A stretch of DNA of 64,000 nt, taken from NCBI GenBank assembly GCA_041395385.1, contig JAWLAN010000024.1:1-64000 (forward strand). The letters run 5' to 3'. Every line of letters begins with the position of its first letter. Position 1 is the first letter of the stretch. A program made the translations under genes and the position numbers. The stretch is from JAJVHZ01 sp041395385 (GTDB lineage: Bacteria > Pseudomonadota > Gammaproteobacteria > JAJPIJ01). Under the pieces are notes generated by a model, which was not told the DNA's origin, did not search any database, and worked only from the letters and a program-made list of their open reading frames with translations. Positions 17,816 through 27,638 of this stretch are shown here, piece after piece.

Positions 17816-19132
17816 GTGATCGCGGCCGTGCTCCGCTGCGTCTATACGATCGCGCTCTACCTCGCCCTTCCACTCTTCGTCCTCCGGCTCTGGTGGCAGG
17901 GGCGCGGCCAGCCCGGCTACCGCCGGCGCATCGGCGAACGCTTCGGGCTGGCGCCCGCGCGTGCGGACGCCAGGCCGCTCATCTGGCTGCACGCCGTGTC
18001 GGTGGGCGAGGTGCAGGCGAGCATGCCGCTGGTCGCGGGCCTGTGCAGAGGGTTTCCTGACCACCGGTTGCTGGTGACGACGACGACCGCCACCGGCGCG
18101 GACCATGCGCGGCGGCTGTTCGGCGAGGAGGTGGCGCACGCATGGTTCCCCTACGATACGCCCGATGCCGTCGCCCGTTTCCTGCGGCGCACGCGGCCGG
18201 CGCTGCTGCTGCTCATGGAGACGGAGCTCTGGCCGAATCTTCTGCGCGCGTGCGCGCGCCGTAGCATCCCCTCCCTGCTGGTGAACGCCCGGCTCTCGGA
18301 ACGCTCCCTGCGCCGATACATGCGACTGCGTCCGCTGGTGGCGGCCATGTTGCGCGATCTGAGCGGCGTGGCGGCGCAGACCGAGGCCGATGCGGAGCGA
18401 TTCCGGACGCTGGGCATGCCGCCGGGGCGCACGCGCGTGACCGGCAGCCTGAAGTTCGACGTGAGACTTCCCGACGACCTGGCGGCGCGCGTCGACGCCT
18501 GCCGCCGCGACTGCGGGCCGGGCCGTCCGATGTGGATCGCGGCCAGCACTCACGAGGGCGAGGAGGAACAGGTGCTCACCGCGCATGCGCGCGTGCGCGA
18601 GGAGCTGCCCTCGGCGCTGCTGCTGCTGGCGCCCCGTCACCCGGTGCGTGCCCCGCAGGTGGCCGAGCTCATCGAGCGGCGCGGCTACTCCTGCAGGCGG
18701 CGCTCCGCCGGGGAGGTCTGCGAGGCGGGCACGCAGGTCTATCTGATCGATACGCTGGGGGAGCTGATCCCGTTCTACGGGACGGCCGACGCGGCCTTCG
18801 TCGGTGGCAGCCTGGTCGCGGTGGGCGGACACAACCTGCTCGAGCCGGCCGCGGTGTCGCGGCCGATCGTGAGCGGGCCGCATTATTTCAACTTTGCGGA
18901 GATCGGCGAGCGCCTGCGCGCGGCCGGGGCCTTGTCCGTCGTCGAGGACTCCTCGACGCTGGCGGCGGAGATTGTCGCGCTGTTGCGGGATCCCGCGACC
19001 TACCGGCGCCGCGGCGAGGCGGCGCGGTCGGTCGTCGATCAGTGTACGGGTACGGCGGAGAGACTGCTCGCGTGGCTGGTCGGGATCCTGGCGGAGGGCC
19101 GGGCCGGCGGATCAGCGCACCATCGCCGATAG
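17816..19132 (+). CDS. waaA: 3-deoxy-D-manno-octulosonic acid (Kdo) transferase
   Basis: WaaA transfers Kdo to lipid IVA at the inner membrane. With GTG 17816 the protein is 438 residues. A membrane-anchoring N-terminus (YTIALYLALPLFVLRLWW) is followed by LHAVSVGEVQASMPLV and LMETELWPNLL, then the GT-B C-terminal domain with WIAASTHEGEEE and FVGGSLVAVGGHNLLEPAA. It completes the hldE-hldD-waaA set. Its 3' end overlaps the convergent isochorismatase-like gene by 21 bases. Confidence 0.94.
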   Translation: MIAAVLRCVYTIALYLALPLFVLRLWWQGRGQPGYRRRIGERFGLAPARADARPLIWLHAVSVGEVQASMPLVAGLCRGFPDHRLLVTTTTATGADHARRLFGEEVAHAWFPYDTPDAVARFLRRTRPALLLLMETELWPNLLRACARRSIPSLLVNARLSERSLRRYMRLRPLVAAMLRDLSGVAAQTEADAERFRTLGMPPGRTRVTGSLKFDVRLPDDLAARVDACRRDCGPGRPMWIAASTHEGEEEQVLTAHARVREELPSALLLLAPRHPVRAPQVAELIERRGYSCRRRSAGEVCEAGTQVYLIDTLGELIPFYGTADAAFVGGSLVAVGGHNLLEPAAVSRPIVSGPHYFNFAEIGERLRAAGALSVVEDSSTLAAEIVALLRDPATYRRRGEAARSVVDQCTGTAERLLAWLVGILAEGRAGGSAHHRR

Positions 19133-19696
19133 CGCCTTGAAGTGCTCGTGGCGGGCGTCGCGGAGCCATTCGAAGACCACCGATTCGGCCGTCGCGATCG
19201 CCGCGCCGGCTGCTTGCAGCCGCTGCAGCGCGTTCTCGTAGTTCTCGAGCTTGCGCGAGCACACCGCGTCTTCCACCACGAAGGGGTGGAAGCCGGCGGC
19301 AAGCAGGTCCATGGCGGTCTGCAGCACGCAGACGTGGGACTCCATGCCGGCGAGGATCACCTGGCGTCGCCGGGCATCGTCGATGACGGGGGCAAAGCCC
19401 TCGGCGTCCGCGCACGAGAAGCAGGTCTTCTCGATACGGCGCGCCGCGGGCGGGATCGCCGTGGCGATGCGCGCATCGGTCGGGCCGAGGCCCTTCGGAT
19501 ACTGCTCGGAGACGGTGACGGGGATGCCGAGCCGATCCGCCGCCGTCATCAGCAGCGTCACGTTGCGCATGACGCGCGCGAGCACCTTCTCCGGCATGGC
19601 CGCGCCCAGCCTCTCCTGGATATCGATGACGAGGAGCTGGCTGGTCGCCTGGTTGCAGGTCAGCGCGAGCGCATTGACGCCTGGATCCCTGCCCAT
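19112..19696 (-). CDS. Isochorismatase-family cysteine hydrolase
   Basis: This 194-residue protein belongs to the isochorismatase/nicotinamidase fold. Visible catalytic elements are the aspartate in LLVIDIQERLGAAM, a lysine in RIEKTCFS and the nucleophilic cysteine in GMESHVCVLQTA. The true substrate cannot be read from sequence; YcaC-like orphan hydrolases fit best. The frame is open further upstream through tolC antisense, so ATG 19696 is chosen. It runs in the same direction as tolC, which ends nine bases before it begins. Confidence 0.82.
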   Translation of the reverse strand: MGRDPGVNALALTCNQATSQLLVIDIQERLGAAMPEKVLARVMRNVTLLMTAADRLGIPVTVSEQYPKGLGPTDARIATAIPPAARRIEKTCFSCADAEGFAPVIDDARRRQVILAGMESHVCVLQTAMDLLAAGFHPFVVEDAVCSRKLENYENALQRLQAAGAAIATAESVVFEWLRDARHEHFKALSAMVR

Positions 19697-19704
19697 GCCG
19701 GCCT

Positions 19705-21036
19705 TCACCGCACCAGCCAGCCGTTGACTTCGTCGAGGTCGGCGGGGGCGAGCGTGCCGGCGGCCCGCTTCAGCCGCAGCGTGTCCAGGATGTAGGTGTA
19801 GCGCGCCGCGGCGTGATCGCGCTTGGCCGCGTACAGGTTGCGCTCCTGCGCCACCACGTCCACCGCCGTGCGCGTGCCCACCTCGTAGCCGGCCTGCGTG
19901 GCCTCCAGCGCCGTCTGCGAGGACACCACCGCCTGCTGCAGCGCCTGCACCCGCGCGATCCCCGAGATCACCCCCTCGTAGGAGTCCTTGGCGCTGCGCA
20001 CCACCGAGCGGCGCTGCTCCTCCAGCACCTGCAGGGACTCCTCGTGCCGGTAGGTCGCCTCGCGCGTGCGCGACTGCACCTGCCCGCCCTCGTAGATCGG
20101 CACGTTCAGCGCCAGCCCGATCGCGGAGAGATCCGTGGTCGTCCCCCCGAAGCGCCCGCCGCCGCTGACGTCGGTGCCGTGGGAGCCCACGATGTCCAGG
20201 GTCGGCAGGTGCCCGGCGTACTGCACCTTGATCTCCTGGGCCGCCACCTGTGTCGCCGCATCCGCCGCCGCAATGCGCAGGTTCTGCTTCACCGCCGTGT
20301 CGATCCACTGCTGCGGGTCCGCCGGGTCCGGCGCCACCAGCGGCATCTGCTCGCCCAGCGCCGCCAGCTCTCCCGGGTACTCGTTGGTCACCTCCCGCAG
20401 CGCCTCGCGCGCGTCGTCCAGCAGCTTCTTCGCCGTGATCTCGTCGGCCACCGCCCGGTCATAGCCCGCCTTGGCCTCCTGCACGTCCGTGATGGCAATC
20501 AGCCCGACGTCGAAGCGCTGCTGGGTCTGATCCAGCTGCCGGCCCAGCGCCTCCTTCTCCGCCTGCGAGAACGTCAGGTTGTCGATCGCCGCCAGCACCG
20601 TGAAGTACCTCTCCGCCACCCGCACCATCAGGTCCTGGCGCGTGGCGTCCAGCTCCAGCTCCGACTGCCGGATGCGCGCGTCCGCCTGCTTCAGCTGCAT
20701 GTAGCGGTCGTAGTGATACACCGGCTGCGTCAGGTTGATCGCGTAGCCGCGGGTGTTGTACTCCGAGTCCCCGCCCAGCCCGAACACCGAGCCGTTGTCC
20801 ACCGAGACGTCCTCGTTGTTGTAGAACGTGTTGCCCGTGGCCCCGATCACCGGCAGCGCCAGCCGCGCACGCGCCTGCGGCTTGAGCTCCTTGACCGCCG
20901 CGTAGCTCGCCTCCGTGCCCTTCAGCACCGGGTCCTGCTGCTCGGCCAGCTGATAGGACTGCACCAGATCCTCGGCAGCCAAGGCCGGGCCGCTGAGCAA
21001 CGCCGCAACGAGTAGGCTGAGAGTCTTCTTGTTCAT
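19705..21036 (-). CDS. tolC: TolC-family outer membrane efflux channel
   Basis: TolC proteins form the outer-membrane exit duct for type I secretion and RND efflux. The 443-residue product starts at ATG 21036 with signal peptide MNKKTLSLLVAALLSGPALA. It carries two OEP repeats: LAEQQDPVLKGTEASYAAVKE in the first, and LNVPIYEGGQVQSRTREATY with YEVGTRTAVDVVAQERNLY in the second. The C-terminus is short. The rhodanese and pcm genes lie directly upstream on the same strand, a common arrangement, so this is probably one transcript. Confidence 0.9.
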   Translation of the reverse strand: MNKKTLSLLVAALLSGPALAAEDLVQSYQLAEQQDPVLKGTEASYAAVKELKPQARARLALPVIGATGNTFYNNEDVSVDNGSVFGLGGDSEYNTRGYAINLTQPVYHYDRYMQLKQADARIRQSELELDATRQDLMVRVAERYFTVLAAIDNLTFSQAEKEALGRQLDQTQQRFDVGLIAITDVQEAKAGYDRAVADEITAKKLLDDAREALREVTNEYPGELAALGEQMPLVAPDPADPQQWIDTAVKQNLRIAAADAATQVAAQEIKVQYAGHLPTLDIVGSHGTDVSGGGRFGGTTTDLSAIGLALNVPIYEGGQVQSRTREATYRHEESLQVLEEQRRSVVRSAKDSYEGVISGIARVQALQQAVVSSQTALEATQAGYEVGTRTAVDVVAQERNLYAAKRDHAAARYTYILDTLRLKRAAGTLAPADLDEVNGWLVR

Positions 21037-21059
21037 GATTGTTGGAAACTCCGACCGCA

Positions 21060-21383
21060 CTAGTAGACAGGCATGTTGGGATCGATCTCGCGTGCCCACG
21101 CGTCGATGCCGCCATCCAGGTTGATGACCTTGTCGAATCCGCACCGTGCAAGATAGTCCGCGACCTGCGCGCTGCGCGTGCCGTGGTGACAGATGACCAC
21201 CGTCGGCGACTTCGGATCGAGATCCCTCATCGCCGCCGGTATCCGTGCCATCGGAACGTTGCGCGAACCCTCGATCCGGCAGATCGAGAACTCCCATTCC
21301 TCGCGCACGTCGAGGAGCTGGAGCTTTCCGGATTCAGGGCTCGCGAGCAGACGGCTTAAGTCAGTAGCATTGACCTGTTGCAT
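21060..21383 (-). CDS. Rhodanese-like domain protein
   Basis: A single-domain rhodanese of 107 residues. LLDVREEWEFSICRIEGSRNVPM is the typical N-terminal half (GHI-like segment), and VVICHHGTRSAQVADYLARCGF contains the active-site cysteine loop CHHGTR. Such proteins move sulfane sulfur, but the acceptor here is unknown. It sits between pcm and tolC with gaps of 0 and 23 bp, so it is likely co-transcribed. Confidence 0.88.
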   Translation of the reverse strand: MQQVNATDLSRLLASPESGKLQLLDVREEWEFSICRIEGSRNVPMARIPAAMRDLDPKSPTVVICHHGTRSAQVADYLARCGFDKVINLDGGIDAWAREIDPNMPVY

Positions 21384-22049
21384 TCAGAAGGCAAACTTGC
21401 GCGGCTTCACGGCGCCGACCAGGGGCGGCAGCACGGTCTCGAAAAGCGATTCGCTGGCCCACGACTCCGGCCCCGTGCGAGTGAGCAGCAGGGCCTCCAT
21501 CACCGGCGCCTCGCCGACGACGATGAACAGCCGCCCGCCGATCTTGACGTAGTCGTTGAACGCGGCGGTCATGACCGGAACGGAACCGGTCACCGCCACT
21601 GCGTCGTACTGCGCCGGGGCGTGCCAGCCATGCATGGCGTCGCCGACCGCGAGCGTGACGTTGGTGACGCCCGCGGCATTCAGGCGGGCCTGCGCCGCGG
21701 CGCCAAGATCCGCGTACAGCTCCACGCTCGTCACCCAGCTGCTCAGCCGGGCGAGCAGCGCGGTCACGTAACCGCTGCCGGTGCCGATCTCCAGCGCCGT
21801 GTCGCCGGGCTGCAGCTGCAGCGACTGAACCATGCGCGCCTCGACCTTGGGCGCCATCATTACCTCCCCGTGTCCGATCGGGACCTGGGTGTCTGCGAAG
21901 GCGAGGCGGCGGAACTCGGCCGGCACGAAATCCTCGCGGCGTGTGGCCGCCACCGCGTCGAGCACCCGCTGGTCCAGCACCTCCCAGGTGCGGATCTGCT
22001 GCTCGATCATGTTGTAACGCGCCTGCTCGAAATTCAGCTCCACCGACAT
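21384..22049 (-). CDS. pcm: Protein-L-isoaspartate O-methyltransferase
   Basis: Pcm repairs isoaspartyl residues using SAM. The 221-residue protein starts at ATG 22049 behind GGGGAGGA. It contains MIEQQIRTWEVLD, FVPAEFRRLAFADTQVPIGHGEVMMAP and the SAM-binding ALEIGTGSGYVTALLARL. The C-terminus ends in VKPRKFAF, as in the TolC-linked pcm subgroup. It heads the pcm-rhodanese-tolC set and is divergent from thiC. A minus-strand TATAGT lies at 22101-22106. Confidence 0.92.
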   Translation of the reverse strand: MSVELNFEQARYNMIEQQIRTWEVLDQRVLDAVAATRREDFVPAEFRRLAFADTQVPIGHGEVMMAPKVEARMVQSLQLQPGDTALEIGTGSGYVTALLARLSSWVTSVELYADLGAAAQARLNAAGVTNVTLAVGDAMHGWHAPAQYDAVAVTGSVPVMTAAFNDYVKIGGRLFIVVGEAPVMEALLLTRTGPESWASESLFETVLPPLVGAVKPRKFAF

Positions 22050-22212
22050 CGAAACATCCTCCCCGCACCCCGTCCGCGGCCTACCTCCGCCAAGCCTGAC
22101 ACTATACAATGAAAGTCCGCGGCCATGACCGGTTTTCCAGCACTGCACTGTTGCCCGGACCGGGACGTTCGAAGCTGGCAAGCCGATGATTTTACAGCCA
22201 TGCCGCGACTTG

Positions 22213-22312
22213 CGACAGCTAGGGGTGCGACGCCTTCGTGTACCGATGACGGCGCCGCTGAGACTGACCCTTCGAACCTGATCCGGATAGTGCCGGCGTA
22301 GGGAAGCTGGAA
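22213..22312 (+). promoter_or_regulatory. TPP riboswitch (THI element) controlling thiC
   Basis: The conserved THI-box parts are all present in order: AGGGGTGC (from 22221), CGCTGAGACTGACCC (from 22256), CGAACCTGATCCGGATAGTG and CGTAGGGAA (to 22305). The closing P1 stem pairs CAGCT (22216-22220) with AGCTG (22305-22309). It ends about 74 bases before the thiC ATG. Thiamin pyrophosphate binding is known to reduce expression of downstream thiC; whether this one acts on transcription or translation is not clear here. Confidence 0.95.
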
Positions 22313-22382
22313 CACCTCAGCGCAGCTGCGCGTGTTCGGCTCCTCCCGCCGGTGGCCTCACCGACAGGGAGGATGCGACGAG

Positions 22383-24260
<1,878 letters not shown>

Positions 24261-24284
24261 CCGCGGTCCCCCCGGGTCCCGCCC

Positions 24285-24581
24285 GTGAACGAGTCCACGC
24301 GCAGCGCCGCAGGCGAGTCCGGCTGCCGGCCCGGCTGCGGCGCCTGCTGCGTGGCGCTGTCGATCTCCTCCCCGATACCGGGCATGCCGCGCGGCAAGCC
24401 CGCCGGCGTGCGCTGCGTGCAGCTCACCGAGGAGAACCTCTGCCGGCTGTGGGGCAGCGCGGACCGGCCCTCGGTCTGCAACCGCCTGCGGCCGGAGCCC
24501 CAGATGTGCGGCGACAGTCGCGAGCACGCCCTGAAGTGGCTCTCGTGGCTCGAGCGGGCGACCGCCTCTCCCGGCGATTGA
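24285..24581 (+). CDS. YkgJ-family cysteine cluster protein
   Basis: A 98-residue cytoplasmic protein starting at GTG 24285. It has the cysteine pattern of the zinc/iron-chelating CxxCxxCC family: CRPGCGACCVAL near the N-terminus, later GVRCVQL, NLCRLWG and SVCNRLRPEPQMC. The eight or so cysteines suggest metal binding, but the function is unknown. It follows thiC closely and may share the riboswitch-controlled transcript. Confidence 0.75.
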   Translation: MNESTRSAAGESGCRPGCGACCVALSISSPIPGMPRGKPAGVRCVQLTEENLCRLWGSADRPSVCNRLRPEPQMCGDSREHALKWLSWLERATASPGD

Positions 24582-24654
24582 CGGGGAGGGGGCGGTTACG
24601 TGCCCTCTCCGGGCTGCGATCCCGCCACGCCCGCAACCGTCCGTTCTCAACTCC

Positions 24655-24705
24655 CTTGACCCGCGCGCCGCAAGAGTGTGAATATAAATTAAATATTATT
24701 CCCAA
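24655..24705 (+). promoter_or_regulatory. AT-rich promoter-like region before the Sel1 gene
   Basis: TTGACC at 24656-24661 is followed by a run of nearly pure A/T (24680-24700, including TATAAA at 24683), very unlike the surrounding GC-rich DNA. The spacing of these two boxes (21 bp) is not ideal, so the exact hexamers are uncertain, but a promoter here is likely. Confidence 0.4.
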
Positions 24706-24756
24706 CTGTTTGACTCAGCGTAATTTGTCCGGCGCGGCCGAGGGGGCGGCCAGCAT

Positions 24757-25968
24757 ATGGGCGATGCTTCCACTCATAGACGGCCACGCCGTCGGGCGGG
24801 CATGCTTCGGCGCATCGCGCGGTCCCGGCCCCTGGCTGTCCCGCCCCTTCAGCGCGCGTGCATGGCGCTGGCTCTCCTCCTGTTCTCGGCCGCCACCGTC
24901 CGCGCCGATCCGCTGGAGAACGGCAAGGCAGCCTATCTCGCCAATGACTTCGCGCGCGCCTTCGAGATCCTCAAGCCGCTGGCGGAGCAGGGCGATGCCG
25001 ACGCGCAGATCACGCTCGGCATCATGTACGACTACGGGCAGGGCGTGCCGAAGGACGATGCGGCCGCCACGGAGTGGTATCGCAAGGCGGCGCTGCACGG
25101 CATCCCGACCGTGCAGCACAACCTCGGAGTGAAATACTTCGAAGGCATCGGGATCGAGAAGGACTACGCGGAGGCGGCCCGCTGGTGGCGCATGGCGGCT
25201 GATCTCGGGTTCGCCGAGTCGCAGTACAGCCTGGGGGAGATGCATGCCTGGGGCATCGGCCCGGCGAAGGACGAGGAGACCGCGGCGCGCTGGTACCTGG
25301 CAGCGGCCGAACAGGGCCACATGCTCGCCCAGTATCGCCTGGGCGTCATGTACGCCGCCGGTCGCGGCCTGCCGGTCGATCATGACAGCGCCTATCGCTG
25401 GCTGCGGATGGCGGCCGAGCAGGGCATGCCGCAGGCGCAGTATCAGGTCGGCCGTCTCACCGAGGACGGGGTCGGCACCGCGCCCGATGCCGATGCCGCG
25501 CGCCGCTGGTACCGGCTCGCCGCCGATCAGGGTCACGAGAAGGCGGCGCAACGGCTCGAGGCGGTGGCACGGCGGGAGACGGGCATACCCGCGCCCGCGC
25601 CAGCGGCGACGAGCCCCGATCAGCCGGTTGCCGCCACCGCCGCTGCGGCGGCCGATGGCCTGTCCGCGGCCCCCCATCGGGAGGCGTGGATCCGGGAGCA
25701 GGCACCCGATCACTACACGCTGCAGCTGGTCACGGCCTCGAACGAGGCGTCGGTGGCGGGCCTCATCGATCGGCCGGAGTTCGGCCCCGATCGGGCCTAC
25801 TTCAGCCGCGCGCTCGCCGACCGCACTGGGTACACGGCCATCCTCGGCGTCTACCGGTCGCGCGAGGAGGCGCAGCAGGCATTGGCCGCCCTGCCGGCGG
25901 ACCTGCAGAAGACCAAGCCGTGGGTGAGGTCCTTTGCCGAGGTCCAGGCCCTGCTCGGCAGGAGGTGA
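24757..25968 (+). CDS. Sel1-repeat protein with C-terminal SPOR-like domain
   Basis: A 403-residue exported protein. The signal-peptide core is MALALLLFSAATVRA (residues 36-50), so ATG 24862 or 24802 may be the real start instead of 24757. Residues about 55-270 hold six or so Sel1-like repeats, each with the pattern AxxxLGxMYxxGxGVxxDxxxAxxWYRxAA. After an Ala/Pro linker, HYTLQLVTASNEASVAGLI and TGYTAILGVYRSREEAQQAL look like a SPOR domain. The combination suggests a periplasmic scaffold that touches septal peptidoglycan. Its partner is unknown. Confidence 0.78.
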   Translation: MGDASTHRRPRRRAGMLRRIARSRPLAVPPLQRACMALALLLFSAATVRADPLENGKAAYLANDFARAFEILKPLAEQGDADAQITLGIMYDYGQGVPKDDAAATEWYRKAALHGIPTVQHNLGVKYFEGIGIEKDYAEAARWWRMAADLGFAESQYSLGEMHAWGIGPAKDEETAARWYLAAAEQGHMLAQYRLGVMYAAGRGLPVDHDSAYRWLRMAAEQGMPQAQYQVGRLTEDGVGTAPDADAARRWYRLAADQGHEKAAQRLEAVARRETGIPAPAPAATSPDQPVAATAAAAADGLSAAPHREAWIREQAPDHYTLQLVTASNEASVAGLIDRPEFGPDRAYFSRALADRTGYTAILGVYRSREEAQQALAALPADLQKTKPWVRSFAEVQALLGRR

Positions 25969-26154
25969 ATTTCGATCGCCGCCTGTGGGTGCGGGGCGCA
26001 TGGACGCAGGCGGGGCATCCCGGTACCGCTCCACGATGTTTCCCATCTCCAAAGAGATAAAGATGGAATTTGAGCTAGAGGGATAGAAAAATATTGTAAC
26101 TTCATGAGACTTAAGCTATCTTTCTAATCAATCAACTCGACCGGATGCCCGGAC

Positions 26155-26433
26155 ATGACCCGATATCGCCAGGCTGTAACCCTCGTCGCCCTCCCGCTGC
26201 TGCTCGCGGCCACCACCGACGCGCCGGCGAAGGAACCGGCGGCGATTGCCGCCGACCCCATGTACATGGCCGTGTACGGCCCGGACAGACGGGTGGCATC
26301 GATCGACGTTCCTCGCGCCCTGCCCGTCGAATTCCCGGTCGCAAGCGGTTCGCGCGCCTACGATCAGGAAGATTTCGCGCTCAACGACAGCCGCGGCAAG
26401 AACCCGTTCCAGCACCCGGGAACGGGGGACTGA
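26155..26433 (+). CDS. Small exported protein of unknown function
   Basis: A 92-residue protein that I do not recognise. A signal peptide is clear (MTRYRQAVTLVALPLLLAAT, cleavage near TDAPAKE). The mature part of about 65 residues is polar, without cysteines or repeats, and contains DPMYMAVYGPDRRV. A 75-base AT-rich stretch precedes it. It may be co-transcribed with the next gene, though that gap of 160 bp has its own AT-rich region. Confidence 0.55.
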   Translation: MTRYRQAVTLVALPLLLAATTDAPAKEPAAIAADPMYMAVYGPDRRVASIDVPRALPVEFPVASGSRAYDQEDFALNDSRGKNPFQHPGTGD

Positions 26434-26594
26434 ACATGTCTTGAGGCCTCGATGCCGCCGGACCGCAGGGCCAAAGTTCAAGAAACAAATCAGCTCCCAC
26501 CTTGAAAATCGAGAAAAATTAGATTAGTAATTCATGGAAGTAATGCTTTTCTCGAAATAAAGCACTTTAAGAGTGCCTGCCGACGGCCGGTTCC
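26434..26594 (+). other. AT-rich intergenic region with two inverted repeats
   Basis: TCGAGAAAA (26509-26517) and TTTTCTCGA (26547-26555) form a perfect nine-base inverted repeat 29 bases apart. A second hairpin, GCACT-TTAAG-AGTGC, lies at 26562-26576. The stretch is strongly AT-rich against a GC-rich genome. It probably carries the promoter and a regulator site for the gene at 26595. Confidence 0.4.
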
Positions 26595-27569
26595 ATGTCC
26601 GTCAGCACGGACCAGGCACCGAAGGGAGAGGCAGTGGAGCCTGCAAAGCCTGCCGGCATGTCGTCCGACCGTCGGGGTGGTCGCCTGACCACCCTGCTGG
26701 TCGTGCTGTGTCCCCTGGGCCAGATCCTCGCCGCCGAGCTCAGCCCCCGCTACGACCCGCTCTTCATCGAAGTCTTCGGAGCCGCAACGCCCCAGGACAC
26801 CGCGCGCGCCGCCGGAAGCGTCGGCGAGGCCTCCACCGCACGCGCGGGAACATGGGCCTTGCGGGCCAATGCCATGCAGAAGTACACGGACGGTCTCGCC
26901 ATCGAACCGTCCGCGGTCGCCGCCGAGGACTGGCATTTCCAGCCGCGCTACGTCTACTCCACCCCGGCAGGCGGGTCCGTTGCGCTCTCGCGCGACGCGC
27001 TGACCAGGGTCTGGTCCGGCGATCTGACCGCGGGCCGCACGCTGCTGCAGGACGAGCATGGGCAGTTGCAGGTGGTGGCGGGCCTGAAACTCGGCGGCTA
27101 CGAAGAGGGCGCCCGGGCGGCGCCTCTCAGCGCCGGCGGGTTCGAATCCAGCCTGGCGAACACCGCCCTCCTCCCCGCGATGGGCAGCGGCACGCTGGTG
27201 GGACCGACGCTGGGCATCGCCGGGGATCGGCAGATGGATCGGCACCGCCTCAGCGGCGTATTCCAGCAGAGCATGCTCTACGGCCAGGCGGAGCTGACCC
27301 GAAGCGTCACGCCTAGCGCGGGCACGGAGGAATTGCGCAGCGGGGTGGAGAGCTACATCGAACGCCGGGACGTGAACGTCTCGGTCTCGGAACTGGGCGT
27401 GAAGTACCTCTACGAGCTGACCGACGGGGTCGCCTTCGGCATGGGCGCGATGGCCTCGGTGTGGTGGGACGCCCCCGGCAGCCAGCTCGACGGCAAGGGT
27501 CGCGTCATCCCGGGAGACGATACCCTCATCTATCTCGGCGGGATGGGCACGCTCGAGATGCAGTTCTGA
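26595..27569 (+). CDS. Predicted exported/outer-membrane protein of unknown function
   Basis: A 324-residue protein with no family I recognise. Met22 (26658) begins a better signal peptide, with LTTLLVVLCPLGQILAAE as the hydrophobic core and cleavage near LAA-E. The mature part is rich in short alternating stretches (VNVSVSELGVKYLYEL, AFGMGAMASVWW) and ends in TLEMQF, that is, a terminal Phe as in outer-membrane barrels. That makes a beta-barrel plausible but not proven. It stands alone, convergent with dusA. Confidence 0.55.
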   Translation: MSVSTDQAPKGEAVEPAKPAGMSSDRRGGRLTTLLVVLCPLGQILAAELSPRYDPLFIEVFGAATPQDTARAAGSVGEASTARAGTWALRANAMQKYTDGLAIEPSAVAAEDWHFQPRYVYSTPAGGSVALSRDALTRVWSGDLTAGRTLLQDEHGQLQVVAGLKLGGYEEGARAAPLSAGGFESSLANTALLPAMGSGTLVGPTLGIAGDRQMDRHRLSGVFQQSMLYGQAELTRSVTPSAGTEELRSGVESYIERRDVNVSVSELGVKYLYELTDGVAFGMGAMASVWWDAPGSQLDGKGRVIPGDDTLIYLGGMGTLEMQF

Positions 27570-27638
27570 ACCGAAGGTTCAAACCCGGGGAAGCCGCCCC
27601 GGGGTATCTACGCTACCCGCCGACTCGCAGTCATCTCG

